A DNA stretch of 51,516 bases from CAYMRL01 sp964398985 (GTDB lineage: Bacteria; Deinococcota; Deinococci; Deinococcales; Trueperaceae). Position numbers and translations under genes: made by a program. Location of the stretch: NCBI GenBank assembly GCA_964398985.1, contig CAYNOS010000016.1, positions 1 through 51,516 on the forward strand. The letters are read 5' to 3'. Below, piece after piece: positions 7,580 to 16,186 of the stretch (within the stretch, counting starts at the first letter, position 1; every line of letters begins with the position of its first letter). The notes beneath the pieces were generated by a model that worked only from the letters and a program-made list of their open reading frames with translations, was not told where the DNA came from and made no database searches.

Positions 7580-8620
7580 GTGCCAAGCGCCGGTACAGCG
7601 AGAGCGGCGGTGAGCAGGTTGTCAGGTAGTCAACTACTGCACGTCGACAGGGTCAGCAAGTCCTACGGAGGCTCCAACGGGACGCGGGTCACCGCCGTCG
7701 ACGAGGTCAGCTTCGAGGTGGGCCGCGGCGAGGTCCTCGGCCTCCTCGGACCGAACGGGGCCGGCAAGACCACGACGATCAAGATGGCTTGCGGCCTGAT
7801 CCACCCGGACGCCGGAGCCATCAAGGTCAACGGCTTCGACACGCGGCCGCAGCGCATCCAGGCCGTGCGTCACGTCGCGGCGGTGCTCGAAGGCAACCGC
7901 AACCTCTACTGGCGGCTGAGCGTGATGGAGAACCTCATGTACTTCGCGGGCAACCGTGGCCGCTCGGCCGCTTCGGTGAGGCAGTCGGCCGGGCAGATGC
8001 TCGAGCGCTTCGGGCTCGAGGCCAAGGCCAACGAGGTGGTGGCCAAGCTCTCGCGCGGCATGCAGCAGAAGCTGGCCATCGCGGTGGCGCTGCTGGCTGA
8101 CACGCCGCTGGTGATCCTCGACGAGCCGACGCTCGGCCTCGACGTCGAGACCGGGCACGAGGTCCGCGCGCTGCTGCGCGAGATCGCCGCCGAAGGCAGG
8201 ACCGTGGTGCTCTCTTCGCACGACATGCCGGTCGTCGAGGACCTGTGCCGCCGCGTGGTGGTGGTCTCCGGCGGCAAGGTCGTGACCGACGCGCTCGTCG
8301 ACGACCTGCTGAAGCTCTTCCAAACCCGGGCGTTCGCCGTCACGCTGGCTGCGCCGCTCGGCCCTGGCGACAGCGCCAGGCTGCAGGGCCAGTTCACCGT
8401 CGCCTCGTTCGAGGACGGCGCGTTCGAGGTCGAACTGGGCGCCGCCGGCGAGCTGTTCCGGCTGACCGACTTCCTGCGGGACGCCGGCGCCGAGGTCGAG
8501 AGCATCGAGAGAACGACGGTGCGCTTCGAGCAGGTGTTCAGGCGTCTCGTCAAGAACAACGGAGCGCCGCCCATGGAACCGACCAAGGCGGCAAGACAGG
8601 AGGCCGTCGTTGCTGGCTAA
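7580..8620 (+). CDS. ABC exporter ATP-binding protein
   Basis: A 346-residue ABC ATPase of the DrrA/NatA/CcmA-like exporter class. It has Walker A GPNGAGKTT, the signature LSRGMQQKLAIA, Walker B PLVILDEPT, and a switch histidine in LSSHDMPVVEDLC. A C-terminal extension of about 110 residues follows, usual for drug and antibiotic exporters. It drives the membrane protein of the next gene, which it overlaps by 11 nt. The start is uncertain: GTG 7580, or GTG 7610 in the same frame. The upstream promoter has operator-like palindromes, so expression is probably inducible. The substrate is unknown. Confidence 0.88.
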   Translation: MPSAGTARAAVSRLSGSQLLHVDRVSKSYGGSNGTRVTAVDEVSFEVGRGEVLGLLGPNGAGKTTTIKMACGLIHPDAGAIKVNGFDTRPQRIQAVRHVAAVLEGNRNLYWRLSVMENLMYFAGNRGRSAASVRQSAGQMLERFGLEAKANEVVAKLSRGMQQKLAIAVALLADTPLVILDEPTLGLDVETGHEVRALLREIAAEGRTVVLSSHDMPVVEDLCRRVVVVSGGKVVTDALVDDLLKLFQTRAFAVTLAAPLGPGDSARLQGQFTVASFEDGAFEVELGAAGELFRLTDFLRDAGAEVESIERTTVRFEQVFRRLVKNNGAPPMEPTKAARQEAVVAG

Positions 8621-9392
8621 CGGCTACCACCACGCGTTCAGGGCGAACTTCGCGAAGACCGTCATCGAGCTCAAGCGCTACCTGCCGAACACGATCAGCA
8701 TGATCGTGACGTTCTACGCGATCTTCGTGTTCCTGCTGCTGGGCGTCAGGTTCATCGGCGACCCCAGCACGGCGGACTCGATGGTCCGCTACCTGCTGGT
8801 GTCGAACGCCTTCTGGTTCCTGCTGATGATCGGGGTCAACTCGATGGGCTGGGAGCTCACCAGCGAGGCCCTCAGGGGCACCCTCGAGCAGCTCTACATG
8901 AGCACCGTGCCGGGATGGCTGATCCTGCTCTTCCGCATGATCGCGTCGTTGTTCGTCTACCTGGTGATCGTGGTCGTGTTGATGGTGCTCAGCATGGTCA
9001 CTGCCGGGCAGTGGATGAGCATCGACGTGCTGTCGCTGGCCGCCATCCTGCCCGCCACCTTCCTCGGCGTGATGGGCCTCTCGTACGTGGTGGCGGGGCT
9101 GACGATCGTCTACAAGCAGGTCAACTCGGTGCTGCAGATGACGCAGTTCGCCCTCATGGGCATCGCCTACGTCCCCATCGCCAACGTGCCGCTGATGGAG
9201 CTCGCGCCCACCGCCAAGGGCATAGACATGGTCAGGCGCGTGATGGCCGAAGGGGTGCCGCTAGGGTCGTTCGCGGCGGCCGACTGGGCCTCCTTGTGGC
9301 TGAGCGGCGTCGTCTACTTTCTGGTCGGGCTGGCAGCCTTCAAGCTGTTCGAGCGGCGGGCGATGCGCTTGGGGCTGTTGGGGCACTACTGA
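8610..9392 (+). CDS. ABC-2 type exporter permease
   Basis: A 260-residue protein with six hydrophobic segments and the general look of ABC-2 permeases (for example SMIVTFYAIFVFLLLGVRFI, then GTLEQLYMSTVPGWL in a cytoplasmic loop). It is the membrane partner of the preceding ATPase. The TTG start at 8610 overlaps the end of the ATPase gene, consistent with coupled translation. Two copies would be needed per transporter since only one permease gene is present. The substrate is unknown; drugs, lipids and Na+ are known for the class. Confidence 0.82.
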   Translation: MLANGYHHAFRANFAKTVIELKRYLPNTISMIVTFYAIFVFLLLGVRFIGDPSTADSMVRYLLVSNAFWFLLMIGVNSMGWELTSEALRGTLEQLYMSTVPGWLILLFRMIASLFVYLVIVVVLMVLSMVTAGQWMSIDVLSLAAILPATFLGVMGLSYVVAGLTIVYKQVNSVLQMTQFALMGIAYVPIANVPLMELAPTAKGIDMVRRVMAEGVPLGSFAAADWASLWLSGVVYFLVGLAAFKLFERRAMRLGLLGHY

Positions 9393-9400
9393 GGCGCGGC

Positions 9401-10258
9401 CTAGAGCCGCAGCAACCTCTCGGCGTTGAGGTGAGTGATCTTCGCCTTGGCACCGTCGCTGATCGGTGCCTGCCTCAAGAAGTCGACGATCGGCAGTTCC
9501 TGGCCGGGCTTGAGCACATCGGTGCCGAACAGCAGCTTGTCCTGATGGCGCTCCAGGAACTCGAGCCCGAACTCGAGATCGCGCGTGAGCGCGTTGTAGC
9601 CGGAGCCGGCAGATAGGTCGCCGTAGAGGTTCGGGTGCTCGGCGAGGAGGCGGTCCGTCACTCCGCCTGGCTTCACGGGCCCCTTGGCGTAGACGGTGAT
9701 GTGGAACTGGTCCGGCGTGGCGTCAGCAGAGATCTCGGCCCAGAAGCGCACGGCGTGACCGATGAAGACGGTGTCGGAGTAGCGCTCGAGCATGCGCCTC
9801 AGGCCCGGGAAGCCGGGCGCGTCCGAGCAGATCAGGTGGTCGGCGTGGAACAGCACGGGCAGGCCGAGCCGGCCGCAGGCGGCGTAGATCTTCTGCAGGC
9901 CGGGATCGTCGATCGGCACGCCGGCGAGGATCTCGCCGTAGCCCTTGCAGCCTCTCGCCACGTACTCCTCGAGGATCGGGTAGGGCTCGAAGGTCTCCGG
10001 GTAGCGCCGGCGGGGGTCGACCGAGCAGAAAGGGATCAGCCGCTCGGGATGGCGGGCGCAGACGGCCAGCACCTCCTCGGTCGGAACGTAGTAGTCGAGC
10101 TCCTCCGGGCTCTCGACCGCCATCACGCAGGCCCTGCCGATGCCATAGCGGTCCATGGTCGCCAGCAGGTCCTCGGGCCGGTTGGGCGGCAGGTCGACCA
10201 GCAGCCGACCGACGTGGGCGTGGATGTCGAGCAACGCGTGACTCACGCAGCCGAGCAT
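9401..10258 (-). CDS. Amidohydrolase family protein (TIM-barrel metal hydrolase)
   Basis: A 285-residue protein of the amidohydrolase_2 family (ACMSD-like hydrolases and decarboxylases). It opens with the metal-binding strand LLDIHAHVGRLL. LFHADHL and FIGHAVRFWAEI carry histidines at later strands, and the catalytic-Asp region is LLFGTDVLKPG near residues 242-251. It probably hydrolyses or decarboxylates a small cyclic or carboxylic substrate that cannot be named. The ATG at 10258 is chosen because homology begins directly after it; GTG at 10246 is an alternative. The open frame continues 1.3 kb upstream, but that part is antisense to the ATPase gene and is not coding. It converges with the exporter operon. 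Confidence 0.8.
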   Translation of the reverse strand: MLGCVSHALLDIHAHVGRLLVDLPPNRPEDLLATMDRYGIGRACVMAVESPEELDYYVPTEEVLAVCARHPERLIPFCSVDPRRRYPETFEPYPILEEYVARGCKGYGEILAGVPIDDPGLQKIYAACGRLGLPVLFHADHLICSDAPGFPGLRRMLERYSDTVFIGHAVRFWAEISADATPDQFHITVYAKGPVKPGGVTDRLLAEHPNLYGDLSAGSGYNALTRDLEFGLEFLERHQDKLLFGTDVLKPGQELPIVDFLRQAPISDGAKAKITHLNAERLLRL

Positions 10259-10324
10259 AGCTCCGCGGGTCCGGGGTGCCGGGCGGGTCGAAGCTGGCGG
10301 CTGGCGGGCGACGACCCGACCTGC

Positions 10325-10366
10325 TATCGTTTCACCGAACGGCGATTCACCGATTAGCGAATCGCC
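10325..10366 (+). promoter_or_regulatory. Possible -10 box and leader hairpin ahead of the ATPase gene
   Basis: TATCGT at 10325-10330 could be a -10 box. Downstream GGCGATTC (10341-10348) and GAATCGCC (10359-10366) form a perfect 8-bp stem around a 10-nt loop, and TTCACCGA occurs twice (10331-10338 and 10346-10353). It ends 21 nt before the ATG, so it may be an operator or an RNA control element. Confidence 0.45.
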
Positions 10367-10387
10367 TTCAGGCGAAAGGGGCTGACG

Positions 10388-11554
10388 ATGGCTGCCCGCC
10401 CGACCGAGAACCCCTTCAGGACCGGCGAGCGCGTGTCCGGTTATCACTTCGCCGACCGCGAGGCCGAGGTCGCGCGCATCCGCGCCGCGCTGCTGACGGG
10501 CTCGCGGCTCCTCGTCTACGGCCCGCGCCGCATGGGCAAGAGCTCGACGATCTGGAACGCCGCCGAGTCCGCTCGCAACTCCCGGCCCAAGCCGATCGTC
10601 GTCACCGTCGACGTCGCCACCGCCACCAACCTCTACGACGTGTCGGCGAGGCTGCTGCGCTCGCTCTACCTGGAGACGCGCTGGCTGAAGCTGCGCCTCG
10701 AGGACCTCCTGGGCGGACTCGCCCCGCGGGTGACCGTGAGGCTCGACGAGCGCGGCGGCCCGCCCGCGATCACCTTCGGGATCGACAGGCGCACCGCCAG
10801 CGAGGAGGAGCGCCGGCGCGCCTTCGAGGGCGTCTTCGAGCGGCTCAGCCACGTCCGCGCCGACTCCAAGCGCCCGGTGGCCGTGGTGCTCGACGAGTTC
10901 CAAGCGGTGCGCGCGTTCGCCGGCGAGAGCTCCGAGTGGCACCTGCGCGACGTCATGCAGCGCCACGGCGACCTCGCCTTCGTGTGCGCCGGCTCCCAAG
11001 AGTCGCTGATCCACGACCTGATCGGTCCCAAGCGCGCCTTCTACAAGATGTTCGACCTGCTGCCGCTGGGTCCGATCGGCCCGGAGACGTTCGCGCAGTG
11101 GATCGACGAGCGCCTGGCGCGCGGCAGCGGCTCTGCCCCGGGAGTCGGCCTCGAGATCATCCGCCTCGCCGGGCCACGCACCCAGGACGTGATCCAGGTG
11201 GCCAGGCAGCTCTACTTCCGAGGCTTGGCGACGAAGCGCAAGCTGACGAGCGCCGACGTGCTGCCGGCCCTCGACGAGGTGGTGCGCAACGAGACGCCGC
11301 TGCTGCGGAGCATCTGGAACGACCTGTCGGCGCAACAGCAGGACGTGCTGCGGGTCGTGGGACTCGGCGTCGAGCAACTCTACTCGGCCCAGGTCCGCGA
11401 CCAGTACGCGCTGCCCGGCGCCTCCTCGATTCACAAGGCCGTCGAGGCGCTCACAGCACGCGGTCTGCTCGTCCTGGGCGACGCCGGGCCGGTGTTCGAC
11501 AGCCCGTTCTTCAGGCGCTGGGTCGCGACCGAGGTGGCTGCCGACCTGGGTTGA
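10388..11554 (+). CDS. AAA/STAND-like ATPase with C-terminal winged helix
   Basis: A 388-residue P-loop ATPase resembling the archaeal-type ATPase family seen sporadically in bacteria. Walker A is GPRRMGKSS (residues 45-53) and Walker B VAVVLDEFQ (164-172), with a sensor-like FVCAGSQES segment. The last 80 or so residues (LSAQQQDVLRVV, SSIHKAVEALTARGLLV) look like a winged helix. Relatives act as molecular switches or in DNA transactions, but most are uncharacterised and no partner gene is adjacent. The open frame after Walker B gives no nuclease motif. The upstream hairpin suggests regulated expression. The gene stands alone between an amidohydrolase and an HD-GYP gene. Confidence 0.72.
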   Translation: MAARPTENPFRTGERVSGYHFADREAEVARIRAALLTGSRLLVYGPRRMGKSSTIWNAAESARNSRPKPIVVTVDVATATNLYDVSARLLRSLYLETRWLKLRLEDLLGGLAPRVTVRLDERGGPPAITFGIDRRTASEEERRRAFEGVFERLSHVRADSKRPVAVVLDEFQAVRAFAGESSEWHLRDVMQRHGDLAFVCAGSQESLIHDLIGPKRAFYKMFDLLPLGPIGPETFAQWIDERLARGSGSAPGVGLEIIRLAGPRTQDVIQVARQLYFRGLATKRKLTSADVLPALDEVVRNETPLLRSIWNDLSAQQQDVLRVVGLGVEQLYSAQVRDQYALPGASSIHKAVEALTARGLLVLGDAGPVFDSPFFRRWVATEVAADLG

Positions 11555-11637
11555 GGCCCGTAGGCACCAGAGAACGGCGCGCCCGCTCCCAGAAAACCGA
11601 GTGAACGACGTCATTACGCCGTAAGAGGCGCGCGTGC

Positions 11638-13116
11638 ATGCTGCTGGGCGTGAGGAACGTCAAGGTACTCCTGGGGCCGCTAGCCGGATCGCTGGTCGCG
11701 TTCCTGCTGTTCTGGCTGCTGTTCACCGCGCCGAACAGCGACCCCACGTTCGCTGCTCCCCAGATGCACTTCTGGATCGTCTCGGCGACCTCCCTGCTGG
11801 CGGCCGCCCTCGCCCTGATGGTTGGCGTGGCCGGAGCGCGAGCGCAGGACGCACGCGTCGTGTACCTGGCCGCCGGTTTCGCCGGCATGGCGGGGCTCTT
11901 CGCTCTGCATGGCTTGTCGACGCCGGGCGTGTTGATCGGCTTCTCGGTCGTCACCCCGATGTCGTCGCAGTTGGCGCTGATCGCGTTCTCCGCCTGGATG
12001 GTGGCAGCAGCCTACCTGCGCCCGACGGGGTCTCGCGCCGGCCTGCTGAAGACCCTGCTCCTCTGGTCATTGGGCGTCGTAGCGTTCGACACCGCGTTGA
12101 TGATCTGGCCCGACCTGGCGCGCTTCGTGCCGGTCCAGGCCGAGCCGCTGCAGTACGGCGTCGCGATCCTGGTGATCGGCCTGCTGATGGTCGCCGGCGT
12201 GAGGTTCCTGGAGGGCTACCGCCTGGCGCGCTCGGCGATCCACCTCGTCATGCTCCACGTCATCGGCTGGGTGAGCGTGTCGCAGATCATCATCGCGCTG
12301 GGCGAGGTGTTCAAGCTCAGCTGGTGGCTGTATCACGGCATTTTGCTGGCCGCGATCGTGACGATGCTCATCATCTTCACCAGGCAGATGCAGGCCGGAG
12401 CGCTGCACTCGAGCCTCGCCGCGCTGCTCGACCACGACGTCGGTCGACGCTTGTCGTACGGGCTCCGCCCCGAGGTCAGGGCGTTGGTCGTGGCCACCGA
12501 GGCACGCGACCCGTACACCGCCGGGCACATGCAACGCGTCGCCGCGCTGGCTGTGCGTCTGGGCAAGGAGCTCGGGCTGCAGGCCGAGGAACTGCGTGTC
12601 CTGGCCCAGGCCGGCGTGGTCCACGACGTCGGGAAGATCGAGATACCGGACACCGTGCTCAACAAGCAGGGTCCCCTCGAGCCGGAGGAGCGGGCCGTCA
12701 TCGAGACCCACCCCGCCGTCGGCGAGCGCATCGCGCGCACCTTGAGCCTCAGCCGCCAGGAGCTCGAGGTGATCCGACATCACCACGAGCGCTGGAACGG
12801 CACCGGCTATCCCGACCGCTTGGCAGGCGACGCCATCCCACTGCTGGCCCGCATCATGGCGATCGCTGACGTCTACGATGCCGTGACCTCGGCCCGTGCC
12901 TACCGGCCGGCCTGGAGCTACCAGGACGCCAAGGCGCTGATCCAACGAGAGAGCGGGGTGGGCTTCGACCCCGTCATCGCCAGGTCGATGCTGAAGCTGC
13001 TCGCCGCCGAGCACGAGCAGCCGGATAGCAGCGCGGCGCGCCTCACCGACACCCACCCGGGCCAACTGCGCACGCAGCCTGACGTGGCCGCGGTCGTCAC
13101 CGCAGCGCGGTCCTGA
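11638..13116 (+). CDS. Membrane-bound HD-GYP phosphodiesterase
   Basis: A 492-residue protein. Residues 1 to about 250 contain seven or eight membrane helices, a putative sensor. An HD-GYP domain follows at about 275-470, with HDVGK at 329-333 and HHHERWNGTGYPD at 381-393, so metal ligands and the GYP signature are intact. HD-GYP enzymes break down cyclic di-GMP or related cyclic dinucleotides. This one probably links an external or membrane signal to second-messenger turnover. No GGDEF partner lies in the window. The membrane part is not a family I can name. The start at ATG 11638 lacks a clear Shine-Dalgarno. Confidence 0.85.
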   Translation: MLLGVRNVKVLLGPLAGSLVAFLLFWLLFTAPNSDPTFAAPQMHFWIVSATSLLAAALALMVGVAGARAQDARVVYLAAGFAGMAGLFALHGLSTPGVLIGFSVVTPMSSQLALIAFSAWMVAAAYLRPTGSRAGLLKTLLLWSLGVVAFDTALMIWPDLARFVPVQAEPLQYGVAILVIGLLMVAGVRFLEGYRLARSAIHLVMLHVIGWVSVSQIIIALGEVFKLSWWLYHGILLAAIVTMLIIFTRQMQAGALHSSLAALLDHDVGRRLSYGLRPEVRALVVATEARDPYTAGHMQRVAALAVRLGKELGLQAEELRVLAQAGVVHDVGKIEIPDTVLNKQGPLEPEERAVIETHPAVGERIARTLSLSRQELEVIRHHHERWNGTGYPDRLAGDAIPLLARIMAIADVYDAVTSARAYRPAWSYQDAKALIQRESGVGFDPVIARSMLKLLAAEHEQPDSSAARLTDTHPGQLRTQPDVAAVVTAARS

Positions 13117-13148
13117 CCTCTGCGGTTCCGGCCGCCACACCGGATTCG

Positions 13149-13154
13149 TATACT
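13149..13154 (+). promoter_or_regulatory. -10 box TATACT for the PH-like gene (near leaderless)
   Basis: TATACT lies 9 nt before the GTG at 13164, with TTCCGG 17 nt further upstream as a weak -35. The mRNA should have almost no leader. Confidence 0.55.
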
Positions 13155-13163
13155 GGCGGCATC

Positions 13164-13634
13164 GTGAACTGGTATCCGTCCAAGGTTGACGTGTTGATCG
13201 CCGTCGCCATCGGTGCGATGGTCGTGGCGGTGCTTGGCGCGTGGATATCGGTCTGGCAGTCTGTCGACGGCGCCGGCCTGTGGGAGACCGCGCTGACCAC
13301 GGTCGCGGTCGCCGGCATCTTGGTCGGCCTCGTCTTCCCCATGCGCTACGGCATCGGCAGCGACTGGTTGGTGGTCAGGTTCGGCCTGTGCCGCCTGCGC
13401 ATCCGACTGGCGGACATCGCCAGCGTCGAGCCGACCCGCAATCCGCTGGCGTCACCGGCACTGTCGCTGCAGAGGCTCTACCTCGTCTACGGTCCTGGAC
13501 TTGCCGGGAACGTGATGATCTCGCCCGCCGACAAGGACGCCTTCCTCGACGAGCTCGCCGGCAAGGCCGGCCTGCTCCGCTCGGGAGACCGGTTGTCGCG
13601 GGCGGCTGGCACGCCAGCGGCGAGCGGGACTTGA
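13164..13634 (+). CDS. Membrane protein with bacterial PH-like domain
   Basis: A 156-residue protein with two N-terminal membrane segments (VDVLIAVAIGAMVVAVLGAWI and TALTTVAVAGILVGLVFPM). A short domain follows with the pattern YGIGSDWLVVRFGLCRLRIRL, DIASVEPTRNPLASPALSL, then LYLVYG and MISPADKDAFLDEL. This order matches small bacterial PH-like (YdbS/bPH-type) membrane proteins of unknown role. The GTG start is supported by the TATACT promoter just upstream. It converges with the AhpD-like gene. Confidence 0.68.
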   Translation: MNWYPSKVDVLIAVAIGAMVVAVLGAWISVWQSVDGAGLWETALTTVAVAGILVGLVFPMRYGIGSDWLVVRFGLCRLRIRLADIASVEPTRNPLASPALSLQRLYLVYGPGLAGNVMISPADKDAFLDELAGKAGLLRSGDRLSRAAGTPAASGT

Positions 13635-13655
13635 CCAAGCGAGCCCGAAGCTCGC

Positions 13656-14111
13656 CTAGTCGGCCACCTGGTACGACCCGACCTCGGAGCGGAACGCCAC
13701 CGCCAGGCGGTTCCACGAGTTGATCGTGGTGATCGCCAACGTCAGATCGACGAGCTCGCTCTCGCCGAACTGCTCGCGCACGCGGGCGTAAAGGTCGTCG
13801 GGAACGTCGTTCTCGGCAACCAACGTGACCGCCTCCGTCCACTCGAGCGCCGCGCGCTCGCGTGCGGTGAAGAAGGGCGCCTCGCGCCAGGCAGGCAGCA
13901 CGTACAGACGCTGTTCGGTCTCGCCGGCGGCGCGGGCCACCTTGCTGTGCATGTCGAGGCAGTACCCGCAGCGGTTGAGCTGCGACGCCCGCATCTTCAC
14001 CAGCTCCAAGAGCGAGTGCTCTAGCCCGCAACTCTTCACGTGCGCCTCGAGCCTGGAGAGCGCCGCTACGCCCTTGTTGCCGAGCTTCCCGAACGGTATC
14101 CGTACCTGCAT
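13656..14111 (-). CDS. Carboxymuconolactone decarboxylase/AhpD family protein
   Basis: A protein of about 151 residues with the AhpD-like core: MRASQLNRCGYCLDMHSK carries the CXXC-X3-H redox site, followed by RLYVLPAWREAPFFTARERAALEWTEAV and the C-terminal SWNRLAVAFR. Family members act in peroxide or thiol stress responses or as small decarboxylases. The CXXC favours a thiol-dependent antioxidant role. I start it at ATG 14111 because relatives begin MxxRIxxxK; an in-frame GTG at 14132 would add seven residues. It lies just downstream of the MFS-cNMP gene on the same strand and may be cotranscribed with it. Confidence 0.82.
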   Translation of the reverse strand: MQVRIPFGKLGNKGVAALSRLEAHVKSCGLEHSLLELVKMRASQLNRCGYCLDMHSKVARAAGETEQRLYVLPAWREAPFFTARERAALEWTEAVTLVAENDVPDDLYARVREQFGESELVDLTLAITTINSWNRLAVAFRSEVGSYQVAD

Positions 14112-14153
14112 CCTGGCCTCGCTTCCCGACACACGGTACCGCCGGTAGCGCGC

Positions 14154-15992
14154 CTAGATCCCTTCGACAGCCTGCGCGTCGTCGCCAGCCTGCCCCGAGA
14201 GGTCCTCCACCACGACCGGGGCCTCCTGCGGCGTGCGCAGCTCGCGCATGGTCTGCTCGGACAGCCCGGCGAAGCGCGGCATGTCGACCATGTCCATGCG
14301 CATCATGCGCTCGGTCATCTTCGAGAGGAACAGCCGGTTGAGATCGGGCTTCGCCGACATGCGCCTGAGCACCGCGGCGGGCACCTGGATGAGCGTCGTC
14401 TCCTCGGCCGCGACCACCTGGGCAGTTCGCGGAACACCCGTGAGAGCGGCGATCTCACCGAAGAAGTCGCCGGCGTTCAGCTTCTCGAGCGGGCGGTAGC
14501 CGCCGGCCTCGTCGCGACCAGCAACGGCGCTGCCCTTGACGATGAAGTAGCCGGCGTCGCTGACCTCGCCGGCTCTGATGACGACGTTGCCGGCCGGTGC
14601 GTCGGCGACCAGGGTGGCGCTGGCGAGCTCGCGCATTTCCGCCGGCGTGAGCGTGCCGATGACCGGCAGGTGGACGGCGAGGGCCGCGTAGTCCTGGACC
14701 GTCGCCCCGCGCGTGTGGAGCAGCCCGGGGGCAGCAGCTGCGCCGCGCAGCAGCGCGACGGCGCGGCGCCACTCGGCGGCCGGCTGCCCGAGACCGGGTA
14801 GCAGCGCCGTGGCGATCCCGGTGCCGAGCACGGCCAGGGACGTGACCAAGTAGACGAGCCGGATGTCGAAGAAGTCCGCCAACCCGACCAGCACCATGCC
14901 GATCAGGAAGAAGGCGTTGGACGCCACCGAGAAGGTGCTGCTCACGCGGCCGCGAATCTCGCGCGTGGTCTGCCGCTGGATGATCAGCCGGCCGGCGATC
15001 GACGACGGCGCGTTGAGGAAGCCCGAAACCATGATCAGCACGATGGCCCACGGGATGTTGGCGGCGGCGGAGTAGAGGATGCCCACGACGCCCATGCCGA
15101 TGAGGGAGATGGTCAACCACTGCCCCTCGCGCAGGCGGTCGGCGCGCGAAGCCATGAACAGGCTACCGAACACGAACGCCAGCGAGGTCAGGCCCTCCTG
15201 AAGCCCGAAGACGAACTCCGAGGCGCCGAGCGCCTCGACCGCGAACGGCAACAGCAAGGCGTTGTGCAGCCCGAAGGTTACTGCCACGGCCGCTGAGATG
15301 ATCAAGAACGACCTCAGGATGTCGCTCTTCCACAGGAAGTTGAGGCCCGCTCCCAGGTTGCGCATGACGGACTGCGCGCTCGTCGACGCGTCGGGCTCGA
15401 GCTTCGGGATCGCGATGCTCGAGATGATGGACGCCGAGACGAAGAACGTGGCGGCGTTGACGTAGAAGGCCCACTCGATGTTGGCCGCCGAGGCGAGGAT
15501 GCCGCCGGCCGCGAAGCCCAGTGCCGTCGACCCGAAGCCGCTGATCGCGAGCATCGAGTTGGCGGCGGCGAGCTCCTCGTCGCTGGCGATCTCGGGCAGG
15601 ACGCTGGAGTGCGCCGGGTGGAAGAAGGTGCCGACCGCGCTGATCAGCGCCACTGCCACGTAGAGCCAGCCGATCCCGAACGAGATCAAGAACGGGATCG
15701 AGAGCACCATGAGCCCGCGCAGCACGTCGCAGATGACCATGATGCGCTTGCGGTCGTAGCGGTCGACCACCACGCCCGCGAACAGCCCGACCAAGAGGGC
15801 CGGGCCGGCCGTGGCCATCAACACCAGGCCGACCGACAGCGCGGAGCCCGTCAAGCGGTACACGAGGATCGCCGCGGCGATGTCGACGAGCGAGTCACCG
15901 ATGGTGGCGACGAGTTGGGCCGACCACATCGCCCGGAACTTGCGGTTGCGAAAGACGGCGAAAGGAGACAGCTCTCCGGTCACGGCGGCCAT
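14154..15992 (-). CDS. MFS transporter fused to a cyclic-nucleotide-binding domain
   Basis: A 612-residue fusion. Residues 1 to about 410 are a 12-helix major facilitator of the DHA3/enterobactin-exporter-like type (FRNRKFRAMWSAQLVATIGD at the start, then the loop GVVVDRYDRKRIMVICDVLRG). About residues 455-570 form a CAP-type cNMP-binding domain: LTPAEMRELASA, VVIRAGEVSDAGYFIVKGS, and the phosphate-binding cassette FFGEIAALTGVPRTAQ with conserved Glu and Arg. A tail of 50 residues follows. The layout suggests transport gated by cyclic nucleotide or a similar ligand. AGGAGG precedes the ATG. The frame is continuous, so the fusion is not an artefact of a missed stop. Confidence 0.88.
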   Translation of the reverse strand: MAAVTGELSPFAVFRNRKFRAMWSAQLVATIGDSLVDIAAAILVYRLTGSALSVGLVLMATAGPALLVGLFAGVVVDRYDRKRIMVICDVLRGLMVLSIPFLISFGIGWLYVAVALISAVGTFFHPAHSSVLPEIASDEELAAANSMLAISGFGSTALGFAAGGILASAANIEWAFYVNAATFFVSASIISSIAIPKLEPDASTSAQSVMRNLGAGLNFLWKSDILRSFLIISAAVAVTFGLHNALLLPFAVEALGASEFVFGLQEGLTSLAFVFGSLFMASRADRLREGQWLTISLIGMGVVGILYSAAANIPWAIVLIMVSGFLNAPSSIAGRLIIQRQTTREIRGRVSSTFSVASNAFFLIGMVLVGLADFFDIRLVYLVTSLAVLGTGIATALLPGLGQPAAEWRRAVALLRGAAAAPGLLHTRGATVQDYAALAVHLPVIGTLTPAEMRELASATLVADAPAGNVVIRAGEVSDAGYFIVKGSAVAGRDEAGGYRPLEKLNAGDFFGEIAALTGVPRTAQVVAAEETTLIQVPAAVLRRMSAKPDLNRLFLSKMTERMMRMDMVDMPRFAGLSEQTMRELRTPQEAPVVVEDLSGQAGDDAQAVEGI

Positions 15993-16186
15993 GCTCGTAC
16001 CTCCTGGCGCACCCGCGTCGCTACGACCGGCTGTCGGGGCGAGCCCGGGGGTCGCGTCAGGCGACGGATGAGCCGTCAGGTTTCATTCTGCTAGCGCACT
16101 GTACGTGCCGGGGACGCGTTTCGACAAGTTAGCGGCCGCAGCGACCGGCGGGTGCAGGCGCACAACCAGTCCGCGGCGAACGTCGG

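Noticed and set aside
7580..8620. ATPase for the upstream peptide-type importer
   Set aside because: Sequence is of the exporter (DrrA-like) class, it has its own promoter and is coupled to an ABC-2 permease.
10259..11614. 450-codon N-terminal extension of the amidohydrolase frame
   Set aside because: It is antisense to the P-loop ATPase gene and has no domain; the hydrolase fold begins at 10258.
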